Below are positions 41,606 through 52,266 of a DNA stretch of 64,000 nt, in pieces. Each line of letters opens with the position of its first letter. Within the stretch, counting starts at the first letter, position 1. This DNA is from Cladosporium sp. IMV 00045. Its lineage: Eukaryota > Ascomycota > Dothideomycetes > Cladosporiales > Cladosporiaceae. The notes beneath the pieces were generated by a model that saw only the letters and a list, made by a program, of their open reading frames with translations, was not told the origin of the DNA and ran no database searches. A program made the translations under genes and the position numbers. The stretch covers positions 96,310 to 160,309 of the forward strand of contig MSJI02000807.1 in assembly GCA_001931905.2 (NCBI GenBank). The letters run 5' to 3'.

Positions 41606-42180
41606 GGTTGCGAACGGATGACGAAGCGCTGGATGTAGCCTTGCGCTGACCGAATTGCTATGTTGAGGGAGTGATGTTGTCGGTGAATCCGACTGCGATA
41701 ATTTAAAAATGAGCGAATCGCGGGTTGAGAAGGTGAGGTTGAGCTGCAACAGCTAGCTCGTGGTCGTAAGCTCGAGGGTGTGGTCTGTTCGATCCCAAAA
41801 GCTGGGGACGTCTCAATCGCCGGCAGATCCCTGCACCATTTATAGCACCGCCAACGTCGAGGTTGCAATTGATGGGAAGACTTAGTATACATGAAGTGAC
41901 TGGGATATTCAAGGCAGATGGATCTAGGACAATTGAATGACCTCTTGAATCATTATGCTGCCCAAATGATGTCTCCTCAACATCCTAGGTCACGAACACC
42001 CCAATGAGTGACGTCGAGTCCTAGACGACATCAATTTGAGGGATGGAAATGTGTGAGTAAGCGATCCAACGAAACGACCTGTTTCTTCCAACAACTCACC
42101 ACCTGCCCTCTGACTTGCTCACCGCCTCTGAGACCTGTTTGAGAGAGAAGAGATACGTTGGCAAGTACCCATTGAAAAAA
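41606..42180. promoter_or_regulatory. Divergent promoter of kinase and histidinol phosphatase
   Basis: These 575 nt separate the two start codons. No clear TATA box. Two minus-strand frames at 41497-41912 are leader sequence of the kinase gene. An upstream in-frame extension of the phosphatase (from 42115) lacks family resemblance. Confidence 0.45.
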
Positions 42181-43172
42181 ATGCCGTTCTCCCACCACTC
42201 ACATTCAGGCCAATTCTGCGGCCATGCAGCCAACACCCTGGAAGAAGTAGTGCAGCAAGCCATATCAAAAGGCATGACAACCTTCTGCTTGACGGAACAC
42301 ATGCCACGCGAAGAAGCAGATTTCTACCCGGAAGAACTCAATGTCCACGACGAAGCAAGCCTGGCCAAACTCTACGACGACTTCTACGCAGAAGCAAGAC
42401 GGCTGCAGCGAGCGTACGCCTCGCAAATTCAGCTCTTCGTCGGCTTCGAAGGCGAATGGATACGACCTGGCTCGCTGAAGCTATGCGAGAATATTCTCGA
42501 AAAGCACGACGTCGACATGTTCGTCGGCAGCGTGCACCACGTCCACACCGTGCCGATCGACTTCGACACTCCACTGTACCACAAAGCGCGCAACCTGAGC
42601 GATGGCACGGATGAGGGAATTTTCGCGGATTACCTCGATGCGCAGTTTGAGATGCTGCAAGCTCTCAAGCCGCCTGTGGTCGCGCACTTTGATCTGATTC
42701 GCTTGAAGAGCGATGACCCGGAGCGTAGCTTCAGGACCTTGCCCCATATCTGGGACAAAATCGAGCGAAACCTCCAATATGCCGCGCAGTATGGCGGTGT
42801 GCTGGAGCTGAATTCGAGCAGTCTGCGGAAGGGCATGAGTGAGCCGTATCCGCAGGTTGAGATCTGCAAGGTTAGTTGCCTGAAGGGATTTGCGTGATTT
42901 GCTGTGTTACAGTGATGCTGACTACCAAGCAGAGATTTCTGGAATTGAAAGGTCGTTTCACATTATCCGATGACAGCCATGGCGTGGAACAAGTTGGCTT
43001 GAATTTCCATCGGGTCCTGGACTCTATCAAGAAAGCTGGAATCAAGGAGCTTGCATATCTGGCACCGGCTGGAACACCTGGCTCGACGCGTGTAGACGAA
43101 CGATTTACGAAGGTCTGCTGGGCGACCATTCTTGTGGATCAGCTGGAAGCACACGGGTTTTGGCAGAAGTGA
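42181..43172 (+). CDS. HIS2: Histidinol-phosphatase (PHP-type)
   Basis: Two exons, 42181-42870 and 42933-43172, giving 309 residues. The 62-nt intron begins GTTAGT, contains GCTGAC and ends CAG; it joins EICK to RFLELKGRFTLSDDSHG. The start MPFSHHSHSGQFCGHA is the canonical HIS2 N-terminus with metal-binding HSHS. Other PHP-site residues: TEHMPRE, GFEGEWIRPG, VGSVHHVHTVPIDF, VVAHFDLIR and the late SDDSHG in exon 2. The enzyme removes phosphate from L-histidinol phosphate, the penultimate step of histidine synthesis, in the cytosol. An upstream ATG at 42115 is in frame but adds 22 residues unlike the family, so I start at 42181. Without splicing the frame would end at VSCLKGFA, losing the last 80 residues. 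Confidence 0.95.
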
Positions 43173-44200
43173 AGGACTCCCCAACATTCAAGACGATCGA
43201 TTAGCTGTATTGTACAGCAGGCAGCTAATTTTTCTTCCACCGCAAGAGCATGCGTGAAACCTACACATGTTCGTACGTGCAGATGTGATTCAAGATAGCC
43301 ATTGTTTGCGAGAATAAGCCCTAATGTTAATGGCAGTGACTTTGAGGCAACGTAGATAGCCGCCTGGGTCTGTAAGACGTGTGGACCTTTGGTTCAATAC
43401 AAAGTAATGGTGGTAATGGTGTGAACATCGTCTGCGGAGTATAGATTCGAATAACAGAAGACTTCAAATTATTACACCAACGCCGATAGAGCATTCAGAG
43501 AGTCTAGAAACACAATCCTGAACATCCCGCGGAGTGTTTCAGCATTTACCCGCCTGAGGTCAGTGATAAATCAGCGCCCAAAGCAGCGTCACAAATGACA
43601 AGCGCCTCATTCCTCCCAACAAACAGTGACGACATGGGCCGTTTCTGCCTTGCCGTCGCGGCCTCGAGGGCCGACACTTTTGGGGGGTGCGGGATTTTGC
43701 GGTTTGACTTTTTGGATGGTTTGTGCCTGGGCGTTCGCCAAAACGCACGCTACGCCACATAATTGGCGCATGAGCGGCTGTGCTTTGGGGACAGACAGCC
43801 AATACTGTTGCCGCACTTTCCGGGTGTCATGGAATGCTGTTTGGCGGTGGTTTATCCATCTTCACAGCGAGTTGGGAAAAACGAGCTCAAGAATAGCAAA
43901 GTTCTAGGAAAATAGGCAGTGTTGAAGTAAGTGAATCAAACGTCATGTGATTCGGGTGTTCTTCAGATGGCAGGCGCAGTAGTGGGTCGCCACGAGGCGA
44001 TGCTCCCCAAGTGAAAAAGGCCGGCCGCCTACCGATCGCGATGTCACCTATGATGGAAATCGCGCAGGGCAAGCGAGCCACCACCAAGGAACAACGAATA
44101 TCATCACTCACCGTTCGCTTCTTCCTTTGAGACCTCTTCTCACTTGATCACTCTTCTGAGAAATCACCATATCACATCCACGATCGACGCAACTGCCTCT
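43173..44200. other. Intergenic region without a gene
   Basis: About 1 kb between the histidinol-phosphatase stop and the ornithine decarboxylase leader. A frame at 43626-43907 and antisense frames over the same place lack features. A pyrimidine-rich tract begins near 44120 and probably marks the decarboxylase promoter/leader. Confidence 0.5.
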
Positions 44201-44787
44201 ATGCTAGCCAGTGAGTTTCCCCAACATCGGCGGCGCCTTTTCCGAGGTCAACTGCCCAAAGACGGCGGGCGTCCAGTCCGGTCAGCCTAGGCCACGCAAA
44301 TCCTTTCCCACCGCCAGACACCTAGCACCTCACTACCTACCATCTACCACCATTCACTTGGAACACCTGAACTAACCCTGCACGATCAGTCTTTCTGGCT
44401 CCCTTAAACACATAGACTCGCCTTTGGTCCCCATCAAAGGCTCTACATTACCACGGCCCCGACGGCCTGCGACCGAGTAATCTCTCAAATTGCATCCATT
44501 CGCAAAAACAAGGACACCCTCAACAGCAAGCCACCTCCTCTTGGATTCTCCTCAGGATCTTGAGCGTCTGCTTTTCGAGTCTTCACCAGACCCGTCGCCA
44601 TCTCCGCAACCTCATCAGCTGCCGCATAAGAGTAACTCTGGAGTTCTTCCCTTCGCCGGGGAAGACTCTGCGAGGCCTCGCCGATCGAGTCTAATTGCAT
44701 TGGGCTTTGTGATCTTCAAACCTCCCTAACGTACCCAACACGAAACCCCGGACTATCAATTCTTACTCCATTACCTGTAGCAAGGGA
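44201..44787 (+). promoter_or_regulatory. Long ODC 5' leader with one upstream ORF (44201-44290)
   Basis: ATG at 44201 opens a 29-codon frame ending TAG at 44290. After it no ATG occurs until the decarboxylase start at 44788, although about eight would be expected in 580 nt. A strong GTGAGT donor at 44211 lies within the uORF, so a leader intron is also possible. The leader is C/T-rich. In Neurospora the ODC gene has a long leader involved in polyamine regulation (established for that species), so a regulatory role here is a reasonable inference. Confidence 0.55.
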
Positions 44788-46206
44788 ATGGCACCTATCG
44801 CGATCGACATCAGCCCTGAAAATGCGCCCTGGTCTGTGAAGACCAGTTACTTTGACAAACCCACCTTGAACTGTACGGGAGAGGAGCAAGGACACGATGG
44901 CGTCAAACTCGCGAAGGAAATGATCGGCGCGGCCTTGCAGAAGCATGTCCATGCCATCGACACCGACGACTGCGAGGCGGGAGACGAGGATGCCTTCTTC
45001 GTGGCGGACCTTGGAGATGTCTACCGCCAGCACCTGCGCTGGAAGAAGCACCTGAGCCGTGTCATCCCGCACTTTGCGGTCAAGTGCAACCCGGATCCCA
45101 TGGTCATCCGTCTGCTGGCCGCCCTGGGAACGGGCTTCGACTGCGCCAGCAAGTCTGAGATCGAGCAGGTCCTGCGTGCGGGTGTTGACCCGTCTCGCAT
45201 CATCTACGCTCAGCCGTGCAAGACCAAGAGCTACCTGCGCTACACCGCCAGAGAGAACGTCAAGCAGATGACGTTCGACAACAGCGACGAGCTGTACAAG
45301 ATCAAGGACCTCTTCCCGGACGCGGAGCTCTACCTGCGCATCTTCACGGATGACTCCCAGAGTCTCTGCCGGCTGAGCCAGAAGTTCGGCGCCCACATGG
45401 ACACCGCTCCGGAATTGCTTGCTCTGGCCAAGAAGCTCGACCTCAACCTCGCCGGTGTGGCCTTCCACGTCGGCTCTGGCGCTTCCGACCCGAGCGCCTT
45501 CCTCAAAGCCGTCACCGACGCCCGCAGCATCTTCGACCAAGCCATCGCTCTGGGCTTCAACCCCCACACGCTCGATGTCGGCGGCGGCTTCGTCTCCGAG
45601 ACCTTCGACGACATGGCGGCCGTGCTCTCCGACGCCCTGGACGTGCACTTCCCGCCTTCCGTCCGCATCATCGCCGAGCCGGGCAGGTACTACACGTCCT
45701 CGGCCTTCACGATCGCCTGCAACGTGATCGCACGCCGCACGGTCGAATACCCCGCGCTGGACGTCAAGAGCTACATGCTCTACCTGAACGACGGGGTGTA
45801 CGGCAACTTCAGCAGCATCATGTTCGACCACCAGCACCCGATCCCGCAGGTTCTGTCGACGCGCCGCCGCCCGGACGGCTTCAACTACAGCACGGACTCT
45901 CTGGCGGATTCGGGCTACGCTTCTGCGGAAGAGGGCTCCAACAGCGACAGCAGCAACGGCGACAACACCGCCAGAGCAGCCATCGAGTACTCGATCTGGG
46001 GCCCGACGTGCGACGGCATTGACTGCATTTCCGAGAAGTGGCTGGCACGCGACACCGTCGATGTCGGCGACTGGCTGTACTTTGAGGACATGGGCGCTTA
46101 CACCAAGTGCTCTGCTACGCGCTTCAACGGCTTCACGGATAAGCATGAGACGAAGTATGTCTGCAGCGAGCCGGGCGCGAGCGCTCTTTTGGGGTTCGCT
46201 GCTTAG
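44788..46206 (+). CDS. Ornithine decarboxylase
   Basis: Intronless frame of 472 residues. Fold-type III PLP decarboxylase: the PLP lysine in FAVKCNPDP is about K99; then GTGFDCASKSEIEQVL, PCKTKSYLRYTA, DDSQSLCRLSQKFG, HVGSGASDP, LDVGGGF, the phosphate-binding EPGRYY, and the catalytic cysteine in WGPTCDGIDCI at about C408, with YFEDMGAYTKC near the end. It converts ornithine to putrescine, the committed step of polyamine synthesis (Neurospora spe-1, yeast SPE1). A Ser/Asp/Glu/Gly-rich insertion at about residues 368-392 (DSLADSGYASAEEGSNSDSS) resembles a PEST-type segment and may affect turnover; this is inference. Regulation is also likely through the long leader. Flanked by large non-coding spacers on both sides. 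Confidence 0.97.
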   Translation: MAPIAIDISPENAPWSVKTSYFDKPTLNCTGEEQGHDGVKLAKEMIGAALQKHVHAIDTDDCEAGDEDAFFVADLGDVYRQHLRWKKHLSRVIPHFAVKCNPDPMVIRLLAALGTGFDCASKSEIEQVLRAGVDPSRIIYAQPCKTKSYLRYTARENVKQMTFDNSDELYKIKDLFPDAELYLRIFTDDSQSLCRLSQKFGAHMDTAPELLALAKKLDLNLAGVAFHVGSGASDPSAFLKAVTDARSIFDQAIALGFNPHTLDVGGGFVSETFDDMAAVLSDALDVHFPPSVRIIAEPGRYYTSSAFTIACNVIARRTVEYPALDVKSYMLYLNDGVYGNFSSIMFDHQHPIPQVLSTRRRPDGFNYSTDSLADSGYASAEEGSNSDSSNGDNTARAAIEYSIWGPTCDGIDCISEKWLARDTVDVGDWLYFEDMGAYTKCSATRFNGFTDKHETKYVCSEPGASALLGFAA

Positions 46207-46659
46207 AGGAGGGGAGGATATAATTGAAGAGGTAGGGGAGGTTTTTAGAGGTGGTGGATGGTTTAGACTGTAAATGAATTTCGGAGGGGACGAAGGGAAG
46301 AAGTGAACCTTTATTTGCTTTGGCCTTTGTTGAAAGTTGGTTTTTGGCTTACTCGTTGCTTGTTTGATAAATTGTTAGAAACATGAAACTCGCTGGCTTT
46401 TCCTTACTTCTACTGTCTGTGTTCTCTGTCTGGACTTGACCATAGCCCCATTCCGTCCCATCAATGAAGGCGCATGCGAAGGACGACTTTCTGTACGTGG
46501 TCCTCACACCAGTGATGTGCAGGCACAAGTTAGTCACGGCGGCTAAATGCATCTCTCCTGCACTCGAGAAAGCAAGTTGTGATTCACACAACTTGGCGGC
46601 AGATCATCAATAGGTATTGAGGACCTATAGAGCAATGTTTCACAATTTCAGTATGACTC

Positions 46660-46678
46660 TTTTTTTTTTTTTTTTTTT
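46660..46678 (+). repeat. Homopolymeric T run
   Basis: Nineteen consecutive T bases following ATGACTC. Intergenic, about 450 nt past the ornithine decarboxylase stop. Length is prone to slippage and sequencing error. Confidence 0.95.
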
Positions 46679-47267
46679 CGCTCTTGGTATTTTGACAATG
46701 AAACGGAGCAGGTCCGAATGTCGATGCGGTGGTGGATGTGCCGTCGGACCGTGGCCGTTGGACCGTAGAGTCATCGTGGAGGTATACGCACACAGCATTG
46801 GAGATCAACATGGAGGCTCTGCCAATGGAAAGGGTTTGATTGCCATTACTCCGACTTGGAAAAGGGAGAACTTGTTATTCTGTTCTGAGAATGTCTTCGA
46901 CGCGGATTGAGAACATTGAAGGGAGCGGTGAGACAGACACTACTGCCCCTGCATGATCTGGTTGAATGTTTCGATATATTCGATTCCATGTGTTTGCTCT
47001 AGATCACGACCCAAGGAAGGATCAGGACCGATCCATACGTGAAACTCGAGATTAGACATGTGTCAGCATTATTCTCTCCTCCAGGTGATTGCGTAGTATC
47101 TCCATAGATCGTATGCAAACCCCGGGTTCCTTTACGCCATGGTGGGAAGAAAGAAAAATGGAGACCCTCCCTCGTCCAGAGCAAGCCGACCTCGCAGCAG
47201 CTCAAGGCGGAGAAGGAAATTTTTCCTGCGCAGACGCAAGAAGGGCGGAACGTCATTGGCACAGTAG

Positions 47268-47294
47268 GCCAGCCAGCCAGCCAGCCAGCCAGCC
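47268..47294 (+). repeat. AGCC tetranucleotide microsatellite
   Basis: Six uninterrupted AGCC units preceded by GCC. It lies about 340 nt upstream of the homocitrate synthase start, in the promoter or distal leader. Confidence 0.95.
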
Positions 47295-47635
47295 CTCACA
47301 GCAGCAGAGAGAGAAGCAAAAACAGCGAGGGCCGAGAAAGCACAGAGCTTTGGGACTAAGAGGTATTACACACTATCTCGGTCTTGTATTGCCTTGCTGA
47401 GCATTCCCGTTCGTCTCTGTCGCCAGACTCTGCCACTTCCTCTCTTCCAATTGTCTTCCTCTTGACTCACTCTCAACACACTACTTCCTCCTCTGTACCA
47501 GTCATACTCCTCTCCCAAATCATACTATATTACATCCACGGCCCACCTCTCCATTGAGCCGTCTCATCTGATTCCACACCCTCATCCACCTCCAACCTCT
47601 TCTTCATTCACCACCACCACATCCGGAAGGACATC

Positions 47636-49248
<1,613 letters not shown>

Positions 49249-50374
49249 GTGCGGGAGAAAGAACTTTGATTCTTTTTTTTTCCCTTGCTTGGTTGCTACG
49301 GCTTGCTTGTCTCTGCTACGTGTAAAGAATGTGATTTTATTTTCTGTTTTCATTAGCCGAATGGAGAGAAGGAAGAGAGTGAGGAGCTACACAGCATACT
49401 AGCTCCTCGCTGCTCTCATGTGGTGTTTTGCAAAAATTCGGGGCATCTTTTCATCTACCCAAAAGGCGCTGGGGTTGTTGGCTTTTACCTTTTCGGACCT
49501 GGCTTTTTGCTGTAATTTTCTATGGTATCAATATCGAAATCAAAAGTCGCGAAAGCGTTGGCAAAAACTATCAAAACGACACCTCGTCACGGGCTTGAGT
49601 CCCTCGGGAAGAGAAAAATGACATTAAACACAAGTTCTCTCATATGCCAAAGGTATGAAACAGCCAAAGGAATCTGGGTTTCAGCGCGTCTTCATGTGAA
49701 TACTTATCATGTCCGTTCTTGTCGAGATTTTCATTTTGCTCGATTTCTGGTGTCTTCCTTCCTTCCTCGGTTTTCAAGGACAGGGGAGATATCGTTCTGT
49801 CCCGTTGACTTGGAATCGGGTCATTGTACGCACGCGAGCTCACCTGGGCTCTCTCCACTCTACCTGACACTATGTACCTTTGATGTCTTGACTGCGTTCA
49901 TCAGTCTGTAGTTCGAGTGCGTGCTGGTAAGGGACTTGTTTTGTCGGTGGTAGGAGAACGACTTCTCTGAAAGTCGGTGTTAAAGACCTCCGAACGAAGA
50001 TCAGATATCGCAAGGGTCGTGTGTCGCGCTTGCTTTTTTCTTGTTCGAGATGGTCTTGCTCAGAGGTATGGGCATTGCTGAGACGTCGTTAATAGGTACC
50101 ATTACAGTATGTACATGTACTCTGGATAAAGCGTACTCCGCGGCTTTTAGATGTATGGGGCAACCGGCTTCTGTTGTCTTTTATACCACGAAAAAGAAGC
50201 CTTCTATCTAGCGAACGCTGCAATGGCTCGTATCGCTGGTGACTTGCTGGAAAAGATTGGCCGCGAGGCCCGGTCGATGCACTTCTATTGTTTCTCACAA
50301 CTCTCATCGCTCAGTCGTCCTATTTCAGCAAAAGCACGGCCACCCTCCTTCCGCATCGCAACCAACCCTTCTTC
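49249..50374. other. Convergent 3' intergenic region
   Basis: About 1.1 kb between homocitrate synthase (plus) and the phosphatase (minus). T-rich tracts follow 49260 (3' UTR). The frame at 49522-49911 and others are not coding-like. No RNA gene seen. Confidence 0.5.
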
Positions 50375-51253
50375 CTACAAATGCACCTTCTCACCCTCCC
50401 CCACCGTCAAAATCCTCCTCACCCCCTCCACCATCTCCTTCCGCACACCACAGGCCCCCACCAAATACGCCTCAACACCACCCCACTCCTCCTCCAACCA
50501 ACTACAAACAACCCCCACCCAGCCCTCCTCACACCCAACAAACCCCCTCCCCAACCCCAACCTCGCCACCTCCCTCACCCTCCCCTCCCTCTCCCCTTCT
50601 AATTCCGTCTCACTTCGCAAATAATCAACCCTACACCCCTCCTCCCCCACTTCACAAACCAGCCCTACCAAAAGACAAACCAAGCCCGTCCGATCCTTGC
50701 CCTGCGTGCAATGCACCAGCACAGGATACGAGGCAGGATCGGCGAGGAGTGTGAATATGCGCGCGATTTCGGAGGTGGAGTGGGTTAGAGTGTCGATTGC
50801 GAGGCCGCTTAGGCCGCGCGGGGTGAGGACGTTGCGGCCGAGGATAGAGATGGCTTGCGTGCGGTAGGAGAGGAGGTAGAGGGTTGTGAGGTGTAGGGCT
50901 TGGGCGGCGGAGAGGCGTTTGAGTTGCGCGAGGGTGTAGGCGGGGCCGGTTAGGGAGATGTGTGTTGTTTTTGGTGGGGTGGTGGCGAGGGGCGTGGGTG
51001 GAGGTGGGTTTGTTGCGGCGGCGGTTTTCTGTTGTTCCATGATCTCAGTGTCGGTGCGGAGGTCGAGGATGGTTTTGATTTTGTAGGTGGTTTGCAGCCG
51101 GGCTTGGGCGGAGGGGTTGGCTTTTGAGGGGAGGGCGGAGCGGTAGAGCAGGGAGGGTTTGAGGATGGGGGTTGGGGGGTTGGTGGAGGTGTTTATGCTG
51201 TGGGCCACGTCGCGGAAGTTGGAGATTGTGCTGAGGGGTGGTGGTGAGTCCAT
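50375..51253 (-). CDS. Tyrosine/serine phosphatase, Y_phosphatase3 (PF13350) type
   Basis: Intronless frame of 292 residues. Starts MDSPPPLSTISNFRDVAHSI, where the NFRDV motif is the usual opening of this family, followed by LLYRSALPSKAN, IKTILDLRTDTEI, and the P-loop VLVHCTQGKDRTGLVCLLVG: the HC(X5)R signature with catalytic cysteine in HCTQGKDR. The helical C-terminus includes a G.EEGWVGVV-type segment. Proteins of this group resemble bacterial MptpB and yeast OCA/SIW-like phosphatases and act on phosphotyrosine or phosphoinositides; the substrate here is unknown. The segment between about residues 80 and 100 (AAATNPPPPTPLATTPPK) is a Pro/Thr-rich insertion. The antisense strand shows long Pro-rich shadow frames. 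Confidence 0.92.
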   Translation of the reverse strand: MDSPPPLSTISNFRDVAHSINTSTNPPTPILKPSLLYRSALPSKANPSAQARLQTTYKIKTILDLRTDTEIMEQQKTAAATNPPPPTPLATTPPKTTHISLTGPAYTLAQLKRLSAAQALHLTTLYLLSYRTQAISILGRNVLTPRGLSGLAIDTLTHSTSEIARIFTLLADPASYPVLVHCTQGKDRTGLVCLLVGLVCEVGEEGCRVDYLRSETELEGEREGRVREVARLGLGRGFVGCEEGWVGVVCSWLEEEWGGVEAYLVGACGVRKEMVEGVRRILTVGEGEKVHL

Positions 51254-52266
51254 GCTGGAAATGATTGATAGGTACGTCCTGGTACGGTTCTTGGTATGTT
51301 TTGTGTCTTCTGTTCAAGTTCAAGTTCAAGTTGCTTCGATTTTCGGCGCTCTGAACATAGAAGAAGATATCACGATTGCTTCGTTCCATCAGGTCATGTC
51401 TTCAATGTCTTCATTCTTCTTCTGGTGCTGTCAATGGAATTGTTTGTGTCCTCTTTGGTGAACGATTCTGCACGTGATTTTCACATTATTGAAGCATAGG
51501 TAGGTTCAAGACAGACTACTGAACAGGACGTGTGAAGTGGGCTGTGCCAACCTGGTTGTCGATCTTCGTATGGCGCTGTAGATCTTTTCTGGTGATTTGG
51601 ATGGCAAGTTGGAAATGATAATGGAGGGTTGTTGGATTATGGTATCGGTATCTACAAAAGCAGAGAATTCTTGTTGAATACTTTATCGTGCAAGAGTATA
51701 GACGGTAGACAGATAGTGGAGAGCAAAACATGTGATAGAACATTGACCTCAAGGGTGTTATGATGTTGTCGGTTCCAGACTTTGATAGCCTCTCTCCAAA
51801 GTTTACCGCGGCAATGAAATGTCTGGAATCTTTCAAAACCATCCAGACAGCAAGAACGTCTGTTGTGACAGCTTCTGATCACGTGCTGGCACACTTCACT
51901 CCGATTTCCGTGGGCGATGTCAACCAATTCTGTCTGCTTGGAATTGAGAAACACTAAGAGACAGAACCATAGACACGATGACGTCGTGGACCGACGCCAT
52001 TTGAACTCTCGCGAAACCGCGGCGACCCGTGCATGTTGATGCAGATCGGCCTTCTCTAGGCTCTCGCCTGGTGTCCACTCGCACAAAGTGCGACGGATCC
52101 CACTCTTGCACTGTGCGTGCAATTAAATCCCCATCCGCCAGGACAAACATCCATCGCTTCTTCTGTCCTCGATCCACCGTGACGCGACACTAGCAACAGC
52201 ACGCTCCCACAGCACAGGCATCTCGACGGGGAAAAGCTACTATATAGTAGCACTACACCCGCAACC
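51254..52266. promoter_or_regulatory. Divergent promoter region of phosphatase and EIS1
   Basis: About 1 kb between the two start codons. Near 52240 the motif CTACTATATAGTAGC is a TATA-containing near-palindrome 25-30 nt before the EIS1 ATG, too close for a standard leader, so the transcript start may lie upstream. Frames at 51516-52122 lack motifs. Confidence 0.45.
51312..51332 (+). repeat. Short TTCAAG hexanucleotide repeat
   Basis: Three uninterrupted TTCAAG units in GTTCAAGTTCAAGTTCAAGT. It lies just upstream of the phosphatase start on the opposite strand. Confidence 0.85.

Larger units (their letters stand above)
46207..47635. other. 1.4-kb intergenic region and homocitrate synthase leader
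   Basis: No frame over about 100 codons has coding character. It contains a 19-nt T run and an AGCC tetranucleotide repeat (annotated separately). From 47400 on the plus strand becomes C/T-rich (CTTCCTCTTGACTCACTCTC, CCACCTCC), typical of the leader of a strongly expressed fungal gene. Confidence 0.5.

Noticed and set aside
44490..44729. 79-codon frame in the ODC leader
   Set aside because: Begins with TTG rather than ATG; open because the leader is C/T-rich.
44716..46146. 476-codon minus-strand open frame antisense to ornithine decarboxylase
   Set aside because: Composition (Val/Ala/Arg/Glu repeats) mirrors the GC-rich third positions of the real gene; no motif.
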